A stretch of DNA of 49,522 nt from Myxococcota bacterium (lineage in GTDB: Bacteria > Myxococcota_A > Polyangia > Fen-1088): assembly GCA_025934105.1 (NCBI GenBank), contig JAICYS010000010.1:1-49522 (forward strand). The letters run 5' to 3'. Positions within the stretch are counted from its first letter, which is position 1; every line of letters starts with the position of its first letter. Positions 23,885-33,000 of the stretch are shown here, piece by piece. The position numbers were made by a program, and so were the translations under genes. The notes under the pieces are model-generated. The model worked only from the letters and a program-made list of their open reading frames with translations, ran no database searches and was not told the DNA's origin.

Positions 23885-25437
23885 GCTTCACGTTCGCCGA
23901 TCTCATGACCCCCGAAGGGCAATCCGTAATTGCGGCGCGTTTGCTGGCCAACCTGCAGGCAGCCGGTCAGCCCACGGCCAGCTGGGCGCCGTCGGGCATC
24001 GGGGGCGTCGAGAACCTCCGCGTCGACCTCGTGGCCGGCGGGCTGGCCGAGCTGATGGCCAAGCGGGTGGCGGCCATGGTGAACGGGCGGCTCCTCCCGC
24101 TGGCCACCGACACGCCCGAGAACGGCTACTGGCTGACCTACCTGGGGAAGAAATTCTACGGGCTCGACAAGCGCCTGGGGAGCAAGACGATCCAGAACGT
24201 CGCGCTCTACACGCCGGCCGGGTCCGCGCCGGTCTCGGCGACGTTCGAGGCCGGCGACCTGGTCGTCAAGTCGCAGGCGACCGGCAATGAGTACCGCAAC
24301 ATCGACGGCGGTACGTTCACGGCGGCGAATACATGGCTGAATTACCCGCTCATCCTCGATCCGGCGGTCGACAACCCGTTGATGCTCCGGTTCCAGGCCG
24401 AGGTTGCCGGGTCTCGGTTCAGCGATGGGGACACGACCGTCACGACGATGGTCACGGCCCCGGCGGGAATCAGGTGCATCAACATCAGGCCGACCGACTT
24501 CACGGACATGCGGCATGCCGGCCTGTCAAGTGGATCGATGACGGGCAAGTGGGCCAATCCAAGCATTCCGCCCGCTGCATCTTCGTTCCGGGCTCTCATC
24601 GTCGACGACGGAGATATCGGAACGGCTTCGTTCAACTATTCACTTGACGGCGGATCGACGTGGAGTCCTGGCGGAGCCGTGACGGCTGGCGCCTTATCTG
24701 TGGCCGGCATGGTCATTTCGTTCGTCGGCGGCGGCGCATCGCCGAACTTTGTGGCTGGCGACATCCTGACGATCCTCGTGCAGTCAGCGATCCTGCAGCG
24801 CGGATCGGACGCCGAGACGGACGACGCCTTCCGTGCGCGCTGCGCATCACGCTGGCCAGCGCTATCCCTGACGCCCGTCAAGGGAACGATCGAGTTGTGG
24901 GCGAAACAGGCCAGCGAGGAAGTTGCCAAGGTCGTTAGCGATGCCGATCCAAACACTCCGGGCGGCATCCTGGTCACGATCGCGAGCTCCACGGGGCCCG
25001 CCAGCGCGCAGGCCGTGGTCGACGTCGAGGACTACATCTCCGCCCGCCTGCAGGGCTTCCAGGGCGTGGGTGCCCCAGCATCTCCGGCCGTGCCGAACAG
25101 CACGAGCCCGCAGGAAACCGTTGCCGTGCAGTCGGCCGGCAAGTTCCGGATCACGCCGTCGGGCGTCGCGTACGTGCCTCGCGCGAAGTTCGCAGCCGTA
25201 CAGGCTGGCGCGGACACAGCATGGAACGCCTACCTCGCGTCGCTGCCGCTCGGCGGCCAGCCGGGAGCGACTGTCGAGAATGCCGAACTGGTCGACATTC
25301 TGGCGGACCTCGGCGCCATCGACGTGCGGGTGCTGCTGAACGGATTACTGTCCGATCAGACCATCCCGGCGGGACTTGCGGCTGTTCCCGCCGATGGGTC
25401 CAGCCTATTGGCCAATCTGTATTGGGTGCCAGTCTGA
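23881..25437 (+). CDS. Baseplate J-like protein 1
   Basis: GTG overlaps the previous stop (GTGA); 518 aa. The J-family core is visible: RGSDAETDDAFRARCASRWPAL and PNTPGGILVTIASSTGPA, then a terminal region ending in LLANLYWVPV. An insertion of about 70 residues (around 200-280, GDGGSTWSP-type strands) interrupts the core and may be a surface domain. J proteins link wedge and hub and transmit the contraction signal. Confidence 0.8.
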   Translation: MSFTFADLMTPEGQSVIAARLLANLQAAGQPTASWAPSGIGGVENLRVDLVAGGLAELMAKRVAAMVNGRLLPLATDTPENGYWLTYLGKKFYGLDKRLGSKTIQNVALYTPAGSAPVSATFEAGDLVVKSQATGNEYRNIDGGTFTAANTWLNYPLILDPAVDNPLMLRFQAEVAGSRFSDGDTTVTTMVTAPAGIRCINIRPTDFTDMRHAGLSSGSMTGKWANPSIPPAASSFRALIVDDGDIGTASFNYSLDGGSTWSPGGAVTAGALSVAGMVISFVGGGASPNFVAGDILTILVQSAILQRGSDAETDDAFRARCASRWPALSLTPVKGTIELWAKQASEEVAKVVSDADPNTPGGILVTIASSTGPASAQAVVDVEDYISARLQGFQGVGAPASPAVPNSTSPQETVAVQSAGKFRITPSGVAYVPRAKFAAVQAGADTAWNAYLASLPLGGQPGATVENAELVDILADLGAIDVRVLLNGLLSDQTIPAGLAAVPADGSSLLANLYWVPV

Positions 25438-26588
25438 TGGCGTTCACGTCGACCCCGCAAAGCATTTCAGATCTGTTGCCGCCGCTGGCCACAGATGACG
25501 TGCGGCGCTTTCTGATGGCCTACTTTGCCGTCCCTGCCAACCCGGTGACCGATTGGTACTCCGGTGGCGTCCAGCGCACCATGTTGGAACTCGAGGCAGC
25601 CGTCATCACGGACCTGGCCGGCAACATGCTCCCCGCGCTGGCGGCGCAGGGTTATCCGGGCGATGCGGTTGGAGATTCGCTGACAGCGCTGGCCCATGGG
25701 TGGTTCCAGATCGACCGCGCGACGGCGACGGTCGCCCAGCAGCAGATCACAATCGCCTGTGACTCGTCGCACGGACCCTACACGATCGGCATCGGTCGGA
25801 TGCGCGCACTGACTACCGATGGCGTCACCTACAACGCCGCCAGCAGCGGCACCGTGGCACCAGGGGGCACGCTCGTGCTTCTGATGCAGGCCGAGACGCC
25901 GGGCGCGGCTCGCGGGCTCATCTCAACAATCGCAGACGGCTTTCCTGGCGTGGCTGTCGCTGCGGCGGCCATCGCTGTGGTTGGCGGCGTGTCACAGTTC
26001 GGTTCCGACGGCGACAGCGACGACACCGTGACGGCCGAAGTCGCCGCCAGATTTCCCGATCCAGACGCGGCGCCAAGCGGTCAGGACAGGACGATTGCAT
26101 GGGCAATCGAGGCCGTCCCGACGATCACCCGCTGGAGCATCGACCCCGATGAAGCATATCCGGGAGGGGTAATCATCACGCTCGCCAACGCGACGGGTGG
26201 TGTGTCAGGAGGAGACGTCACGGCCGCGCAAGCTGCGCTTGATGCCCACGCTCCGATCACCGACATCATCACCGCGCAGGCAGCTGTCAACCAAGCGATC
26301 GACGTCGATACGACCGCAGCCGTGGTCTTGTGCCCGGCAGCCCGACTGACGGCGGCGCAGGCAGCTGCAGACTCAGCCTGGGTCGCCTCGCTTTCAACGA
26401 GCGCCGTGGGTGGGAAGGTCTATCTGACCGCGTTGATCAAGGCGGTCATGGATGCCGTCGGATCCGCCGGCGACATTACCGGCGCCGCACTGGTCGGCGC
26501 GGGAATCGACCACAACGTGGCGCTATCGTCCACGCAGGTTCCGGTCCCCGGCGTCCTGCCGTCGGCCATGGTCTGGAAGGCGATCTAG
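25437..26588 (+). CDS. Baseplate J-like protein 2
   Basis: ATG overlaps J1 (TGATG); 383 aa. The same plan is visible in shorter form: AQGYPGDAVGDSLTALAHGWF, a QITIACDSSHGPYTIG strand region, SDGDSDDTVTAEVAARFPDP and DPDEAYPGGVIITLANATGG. Two consecutive J-like genes are unusual for small myoviruses and may form heteromeric wedges. Confidence 0.75.
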   Translation: MAFTSTPQSISDLLPPLATDDVRRFLMAYFAVPANPVTDWYSGGVQRTMLELEAAVITDLAGNMLPALAAQGYPGDAVGDSLTALAHGWFQIDRATATVAQQQITIACDSSHGPYTIGIGRMRALTTDGVTYNAASSGTVAPGGTLVLLMQAETPGAARGLISTIADGFPGVAVAAAAIAVVGGVSQFGSDGDSDDTVTAEVAARFPDPDAAPSGQDRTIAWAIEAVPTITRWSIDPDEAYPGGVIITLANATGGVSGGDVTAAQAALDAHAPITDIITAQAAVNQAIDVDTTAAVVLCPAARLTAAQAAADSAWVASLSTSAVGGKVYLTALIKAVMDAVGSAGDITGAALVGAGIDHNVALSSTQVPVPGVLPSAMVWKAI

Positions 26589-27542
26589 GTGTCTGCCCTC
26601 GTCCTCTTGCCATCCCCCGCCGTCGTCGAGCCGCGCGGGTCGGTGACCTTCGCGGCGACTGGCGGGACCGGTACGGGCTACGTCTATTCGCTCTCTCAGA
26701 ACGAGTCCGGCGGAAGTATCGATAGCGCGACCGGGGTCTACGTCGCTGGCGCCAAGCCGGTCACGACCGACGTCGTCACGGTCACCGACTCCGGCGCCGC
26801 GACCGCAACGGCGTCGGTGGCCATCCAGGGCGGGAGCTACGAGGACTATCAGACCGGCTTGGCTCCGCCGTTCCTGCAGGGGGCGAACGCGTCTGTATTC
26901 GAGCGACAGTGCGGAGCCGAAAAAGACCTCCAGCTTGAGCGCGGTCGCCAGGGACTCATCGTCAACGTACCTGGCCTTGGCGTACCAGATGCGCTCGACT
27001 ACATCGGTCAAGAGCGCGGCCTTCCGCGCGCGACCACGGAGATTCCAAGCGACGGCGGCGGCGCGCGTGATCAGGCATACGCCGAACGCCTTAGGACGTG
27101 CTGGACGTCTCCTAACGGCTGGTCCTATGCCGGATCTCACGCGGGGCTGCTGTACGCGCTGGATCGCGCCGGATTCCCGATGGGTGACCCGACGGGTGCG
27201 CACATCATGCAGCGCTACAAGCGTTATTCGTGGCTCACAGCTAGCGGCGGAACCCCGGTCTACGGCACGCATCCGGCGTGGACGTTCGACGGCAGCGATC
27301 CGAGGCTGTGGAACCAGTTCGGGATCGTGTTCGGCGCAGACGTGTCCGATCTGACCGTGGGCAGCGCCCGCGCGGCGCAGTTGAACGCGATTGTCGACCA
27401 GTGGCGCCCGCGCAAGGCTCGCTTCATGGGCACCTGGATCATCGTCAGCGGACCAACCTGGGGTTGGCCCGTGGGCGTGACCTGGGGACAGGCCGGACGC
27501 ACCTGGGGCGGCGGCGTCACGCGAGTCATCCCGCCAACCTGA
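26589..27542 (+). CDS. gpI-like baseplate protein with N-terminal Ig-like domain
   Basis: GTG directly follows the previous TAG; 317 aa. Residues 1-80 are an Ig-like repeat (VEPRGSVTFAATGGTGTGY, ESGGSIDSATGVYVAGAK, then VTDSG). Residues 100-317 resemble tail protein I-type proteins (LRTCWTSPNGWSYAGSHAGL, AAQLNAIVDQWRPRKARFMG). These sit at the wedge tip and hold fibres. The Ig-like module closely follows repeats abundant in surface proteins of Myxococcota, which suggests acquisition from, or adaptation to, such a host. Confidence 0.7.
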   Translation: MSALVLLPSPAVVEPRGSVTFAATGGTGTGYVYSLSQNESGGSIDSATGVYVAGAKPVTTDVVTVTDSGAATATASVAIQGGSYEDYQTGLAPPFLQGANASVFERQCGAEKDLQLERGRQGLIVNVPGLGVPDALDYIGQERGLPRATTEIPSDGGGARDQAYAERLRTCWTSPNGWSYAGSHAGLLYALDRAGFPMGDPTGAHIMQRYKRYSWLTASGGTPVYGTHPAWTFDGSDPRLWNQFGIVFGADVSDLTVGSARAAQLNAIVDQWRPRKARFMGTWIIVSGPTWGWPVGVTWGQAGRTWGGGVTRVIPPT

Positions 27543-27553
27543 GAGGATACGAC

Positions 27554-28552
27554 ATGTCGACCACGTACGACGCAGACCCAACCGCTACGCAGGCGCCGGC
27601 AGATCCGCCATCCGCCGGCACGGCTCCCAAGTCAACGCTTCCGGCGGACGGAGATCCTGCCAATGCGGCAAGCGTCGCCCAGCTCGCCAAGGAGCCCGTT
27701 GACCAGATCGCTTTTTTAAAGAAGCCGTTCGCGAACAGCGCCGCATTCGACCAGGACATTTGGGCCGGGGCGCAGGACGCGAACCTGAATGGCCGATGGG
27801 GTGTCGATCACTGGGGATTCCCCCGCGCGAGCATGATCGACTGGACGGAGGACTGGACGCCCGCAGCGCAATTCTCCGGCAGCGCGATCACGGCTCCGAA
27901 ATGGACCGCCGACTGCATTGGGACGGCAAGCGCCATCGAGTCTTGGGCGCCTGGATCCGTCGTCGCCGGGGAGGGTGTGCCGCATCAGTTCCGCGCTCTG
28001 GCGATTACCGTCGACGGGACGACCGCGTCCAACAGGTCCGCGATCGGCCGCGAGCCGACGGCTGCGACCGCGTTATTCGCCGACGACGCTCTGGCCATTA
28101 TGGACCTCTGGGTCGCACCGACATCGGTGCTCGACGTAAACTGGATCATCGGATTCGGCTGTGCCGGCGAAGCGGTCAACAACTTTCAAAACGCCGTGTA
28201 CTTCGCGCCGGAGTCCGGTTTGCCGGCTGGCGGTCACTGGACATGCTGCGCGATCAGCGGCGGGGTGCTGACGCGAGTCGTGACGACAGTCCTCTACGAC
28301 AGCTCGTCGCACTGGCTCCGGATCGTCTGGGTCGGCAAGAATCTGGATGATGGCCAGGTGGCGGCGCGCGCGCTGTTCTACGTCGACGGCGTGCGGGTGG
28401 CGAACGTGGTCACGAATCTGCCGGACAACGCCGGCAAGCTCATCCTGCCGACAGCGGGCGGGTTTCTGAACACTACGGTGTCTAGTCCCGTTCTGTTGGT
28501 CGGTCCCCTGCGCTACCGCCAGATCACGGCTCTGTCGACCGCGACCGTTTGA
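27554..28552 (+). CDS. Tail fibre-like protein (332 aa)
   Basis: ATG with GAGAGGATA upstream. The first 60 residues are Pro/Ala-rich and followed by short helices. Residues 65-325 are beta-rich with a lectin/concanavalin-like flavour (DLWVAPTSVLDVNWIIGFG, HWLRIVWVGKNLDDGQ, ARALFYVDGVRVAN). The position directly after the gpI-like gene is that of receptor-binding fibres. A minus-strand cassette separates it from the larger fibre at 30018. Confidence 0.65.
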   Translation: MSTTYDADPTATQAPADPPSAGTAPKSTLPADGDPANAASVAQLAKEPVDQIAFLKKPFANSAAFDQDIWAGAQDANLNGRWGVDHWGFPRASMIDWTEDWTPAAQFSGSAITAPKWTADCIGTASAIESWAPGSVVAGEGVPHQFRALAITVDGTTASNRSAIGREPTAATALFADDALAIMDLWVAPTSVLDVNWIIGFGCAGEAVNNFQNAVYFAPESGLPAGGHWTCCAISGGVLTRVVTTVLYDSSSHWLRIVWVGKNLDDGQVAARALFYVDGVRVANVVTNLPDNAGKLILPTAGGFLNTTVSSPVLLVGPLRYRQITALSTATV

Positions 28553-28561
28553 TCGATCCGG

Positions 28562-29068
28562 CTACTTACAGACCGAGCAGCCGAGAACGCAGATGCTGTC
28601 CGCGCCGGGGTCGATCCTGGTGTCGGTGCAATTTTGCGTCGCGTAGTAGTGGTCGGTCTGGTTAACGCAGCCCTGGACGCACCAAAGCGCACCTCCCTCG
28701 TATCGCCCCTGGCGGTAGCCGCCGATCGTCGGGTCATAGACCTGACACGCGGTCGACGCCATGAACGTCCAGCCCAAGCTCTGACACGTCGGGATCGCGC
28801 CGCCGCCCGAGCCTGACTGCCCCCCTGTCTGCGCGCGACCTGCGGCGCCGCCCGCAGTTGCCCCCATATGACCGCCGGTCACCATAGCGCTGCCTCCCGC
28901 GCCGCCGGCCTCTGTCGATCCGCCGCTCGCAACGCCACCGCTTCCAAGCGAACCGCCATCTGTTGCGCCGCCGCTCGCCGCTATCTCTCCCGTCGGCGCG
29001 CTACTTACGTCGCCGCAACCCGCGATCGCTAGCCATGCCGCAGCAATTGCAGCAACCGCAGTCTTCAT
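28562..29068 (-). CDS. Outer-membrane lipoprotein with Gly/Ser linker and Cys-rich end
   Basis: ATG 29068 on the minus strand; 168 aa. The signal ends in lipobox I-A-G-C (Cys18). Gly follows the Cys, so the inner-membrane retention Asp is absent. Residues 31-90 are a flexible Gly/Ser/Ala/Thr linker, and residues 92-168 hold eight Cys and several aromatic residues. This architecture is frequent in Myxococcota lipoproteins. The start overlaps the stop of the upstream secreted-protein gene (ATGA), so they form one operon. Possible roles are superinfection exclusion or host-surface change in a lysogen, or a borrowed host gene; inference only. Confidence 0.75.
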   Translation of the reverse strand: MKTAVAAIAAAWLAIAGCGDVSSAPTGEIAASGGATDGGSLGSGGVASGGSTEAGGAGGSAMVTGGHMGATAGGAAGRAQTGGQSGSGGGAIPTCQSLGWTFMASTACQVYDPTIGGYRQGRYEGGALWCVQGCVNQTDHYYATQNCTDTRIDPGADSICVLGCSVCK

Positions 29069-29862
29069 TGGCTCACCATTAGCCGCAGACGAAGAGGAAG
29101 ATCTCCGGCGGCGCAGGATGACTTCATCCTCTCTGAGCCAGCTGGAACGGCGGAGCATCTCCTTAGAACAGCGACATCCGTGGACGCGCAAGCGAGCGGC
29201 CTTGCGCTCATTCCAGACAGCATTCGCTTGGTTGAAGCGATAGCGTCATCGGCCTCGCGGAGTTCTTGTTTGTCGCCTTCCAACTCTTCTAGGTTTACGA
29301 CTCCAACGCGCCTGGAATAGACATGCTCTGTTTTGATCGCTTTTATTGCGGCGGCGCGATCCTCGATCGCATTACAAAGCTGAGCCGACCACACGACTCG
29401 GAGTGTGGCAGCGTCAGGATGCTCAAATCTGGGCTGATCGCGATCGTCAATTTCTCGCTCGCGCTCCGTCGCAATACACCAGTCGATGTCGTTCTGTCCG
29501 CCTTCTCGGGCAATGGCGTCGGCGACACAGCGCTTGAATGCGCCCCGAACTACCCCCTCGTCGTCCGGGCGCATAGCCGGAACCGGCATGTCAGCCAGCG
29601 TGGCTTCCGCCTTGCGGTATGCCGCCCTGGTCGAATTGAGACTATCGCGGTGCGCGTCCAGGCAGCGAATGAACGAGTCACGTATCGCGCGGCTTGCGCG
29701 ACCTGCGATGCGGAGCGAACTTCGCATTGCTGCCAGTTCCACCGCACACGCAAACGCATCGTCCGGCGCAAACGAGACTCCATCGATCTCAGCCAGAGAC
29801 CCAGTGTCTGCGCCGCCAGCACCGGTAGCCGTGAGCGCTGAAATAAAAATAACAGCTAACAT
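29065..29862 (-). CDS. Secreted Cys-containing protein of unknown function
   Basis: Minus strand; ATG 29862 gives 265 aa beginning with a hydrophobic segment (MLAVIFISALTATGAGGA) that looks like a Sec signal with an A-G-G-A cut region. A GTG at 29928 would add a 22-residue positively charged lead. The mature part is helical and charged and has eight Cys spaced along it, suggesting a periplasmic or extracellular disulfide protein. It is cotranscribed with the lipoprotein downstream. Composition is slightly less GC-rich than neighbouring fibre genes. Confidence 0.65.
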   Translation of the reverse strand: MLAVIFISALTATGAGGADTGSLAEIDGVSFAPDDAFACAVELAAMRSSLRIAGRASRAIRDSFIRCLDAHRDSLNSTRAAYRKAEATLADMPVPAMRPDDEGVVRGAFKRCVADAIAREGGQNDIDWCIATEREREIDDRDQPRFEHPDAATLRVVWSAQLCNAIEDRAAAIKAIKTEHVYSRRVGVVNLEELEGDKQELREADDAIASTKRMLSGMSARPLACASTDVAVLRRCSAVPAGSERMKSSCAAGDLPLRLRLMVSQ

Positions 29863-30017
29863 TGTGGTCTTCGTGTGACCTATCGCCTTCCCGTTTCCCG
29901 GTTGGACTTCGACCAAGTCTCCCCCCACCCTCCAGGGCGCCGCAAGGTGACCGCCCGTTCAGGTTGTCTCGGACCGTCAAAAAAGTGAGTCGACAAGCGC
30001 ATCCGCGACCATAAGAC
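29863..30017. promoter_or_regulatory. Divergent region between secreted-protein cassette and large fibre gene
   Basis: 155 nt between divergently read genes, so it must contain a promoter for the minus-strand cassette. TTGACG is present on the minus strand near 29975, but no good -10 follows at the right distance. A run of C (29921-29926) and AAAAAAG (29979-29985) are the only composition features. I see no inverted repeat of note. Confidence 0.3.
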
Positions 30018-33000
30018 GTGGTCGCAATCCGAGCGCGAAGCGTGTATGCGGCGTTTGCCGCGTCCCTGACGCTCGTCATGGCCACCCCCGTCGCCGCCGA
30101 TCAGGGGTGGACGCAGCCGGTCAATGCGCAGAACTGGCGCCTGTACGGACTGCCCGCGCCGACGCTTGGCACGAGTCCTCTACGACTGCAGGACCTCACC
30201 CTGTGCACCAGCGGAATGCTGGCCGTGAACTCGACGGGGCTTCCATTTCATTGCGCGACACTTTCAGACCTGCCGGCCATTCCGGCCGGAACACTGCTCG
30301 GCAATCCCAGCGCCACCTCGGCTGCGCCCATAGGAATCACGGTTGGTGCCGGCCTAAATCTGTCACTGGCTGGAGTGTTGACCGCAACGGGCGGCGCCGA
30401 CGCGCTCGGCTTCTACCTCGTCACGCAGTCCGCCAACGCTCCGCCGAACGCATTCGACCTCGGGTCGCTTTCCAGCGGCGCCCTCTACAGCACGGTCAGC
30501 AGTGGTCACTCGACCCTGTCCGTCGTCGACCCCTACCAGGTGGCTGTCGACGGGACCGACGTGGCGCCGGCGCGCCTCGCCAGCAAGGTCGTCGGCAGCT
30601 ATCCGATTTCGTTCTCGTCGCCGCCGGCCGCGCCGCCGATTCCTGGACTCGCTGTCTGGCTGAAGGCCGACGCAGGCGTCACGAGCTCAGGCGGCAACGT
30701 GTCGACCTGGGTTGACCAGGTGAATGGGTACTCGTTCGCCGTCGTCGGGACCGCGCCGACGCTGGTCACCGGGTCGATGGGCGGGCTGCCGGTCGTCCGC
30801 TTCAACGACACCGGCGGCACCTCGAATAGCTGCTATCTGAGCAGCACGATCTCGACCTCAGGATGGTCGGGAGCCACCGTCCTCTACGTCGTTCGCACGG
30901 CGCCGGATGCAACGCTGTCGTCGCTCTACCAGGGCATCGTCAATATCCGCGACGGAGCGAACGCTCGGTGGTCCTTCAACGTTTCGGACAAGACCGATGG
31001 CTTTGGTGTCGGTGGCGTCGGTCCGAATGGCATACCCGGACTCGGCACGTACTCGCCCGCGCTGACCAATTCTCAGATCGTCGTCGAGGCCTATCGCTAC
31101 GACAAGACGACCTGGCGCCTCAGTGGCACGTACGCCACGACGGTCGCGGACACGTCGTTTCCTGGCGCGACGGCGACGATGCACGTGGGTTCCGTCGACT
31201 ACGGCGGCGGCCAATCCACCGCCGACGTCGAGGAGGTGCTCGTCTATGACCACTCGCTGAGCGACGACGATCTCAAGATCGCCGCTGCCTATGCGCAGGG
31301 TCGGGCCGGATCAAACGTCGGAATCAACGAGATCGTCGAGGCCAGCCACGCGACCAGCGGAGTCACCGCCGGCACGTACACAGCGCCGACGGTGACGTTC
31401 GACCGGTGGGGCCACGCCACCTCGGCCTCGAGTGTCGCGTACCAATCGACCCAGCTCGCGGGGCTGTCCGTCCTCGGGCGCGGAGCGAACTCGACCGGCA
31501 CCATGGCGGCCATCACCGCCACGTCCGGCAGCAACGGAGCGCTCAGGGAGAGCGGCGGAACCGTCGGGTTCGGGAACATCTCCGAGGCCATCGTCCAGAA
31601 CCTGACGGCCGATCTCGCATCCAAGGTCCCGACGACGCGCAACGTGAACACGGCGCTGCCTCTGACTGGCGGCGGTGCGCTGTCCGGTGACCTGAATCTC
31701 GGGATCAACGTCTTTGGCGCGAGCGGCGCCAGCCACTCGACCGGCATCGTGCCCGACCCTGGGGCGACGGCAGGGACGACGCGGTACCTGCGAGAGGACG
31801 GGACGTGGGTCGTCGTTTCGACGGCGGACAAGCTGGTGGCGGTCAACGCCAGCGACACGGCGGCGGACTATCTCGCGAACAAGCTGGTGGGCCTGGCGCC
31901 AGTCTCGATCACGACGGTGTCTCCGAGCGGCGGCCCGCCAACCACCGGACTGAAGCTGTGGCTGAAGGCCGACGTCGGCGTCACCCTGTCCGGCTCCAAC
32001 GTCACGGGGTGGGCTGACCAGTCCGGAAACGGCAACAACGTCGTGACGGCGACGACGTCGCCGACGTTCGTCGCCTCGTCGATCAATGGCATTCCTGGGA
32101 TCTCGTTCGGCACGGGCTCGACCAGCACCGAGGGCTTGGTCAACACGTCGACCAACCTGCTCACGGCTGGTAGTGCGCGATCCGTAATCGCTGTCGTCGC
32201 GCCGACTAACGTCGTCGCCAACGCCGTCCTCACGTTCCGGCTAAATGGCACGCAGTGGGCCTCGTGCCTCGGAGTCAACAGCCACCCGAATATCGTCTGG
32301 TCGGACACGGCGGTCGTCGATATCAGCACGACCACCGCCGCCTTGTCGTCCACGTCTCCGCTGCTGGCCGAGTGGTACGGCACATCAAATCCGAGCGGCA
32401 CCCTTACGCACGACCAGAATGGCACCGCGCGATCTGTCGTCTCGTCGACGATGGGCAACGCGGAATCCGGTACCACCGGATTTGCGATTGGGTACCAGCC
32501 AGGCGTCACGGGGCGCTCGTTCGTCGGCGCGATCAGTGAGATTTTCGTCTACGACCACATCTTGTCGGCCGGCGACATTGCGACGCTCCGAGGCTACGTC
32601 AACACCAGGTACGCGATGAGCGTGGCCGGAGCATCCGGCGGTGGCGCGACGTCGTATCAACTGCAGGCATCCGTCGGCTACGACAACTCGACGATCACGC
32701 TCAACGGGACGAGCCAGCTACAGGTCGGCGGATTCACCGGAGGTGACGTCACGTCGTCGGCCGGCTCTCGCGTGCTGACGCTCGGCAACATCCCGACGGG
32801 TACCACTCAGGCTGGGGCGATCAACGCAACCTCAGTGAGCACGCCAGCGACGCCAGCCGCCGGCCACGGGAACGTCTTCTACGACGTGTCCGATCAGAAC
32901 TATGCTGTCGTGACTGAGGCCGGAACGTACAAGCACATGGTGCAGTCGCAGACCTGCACGGGACAATTCATCAGCGCAATCTCCGACGCGGGGTTTCCGA

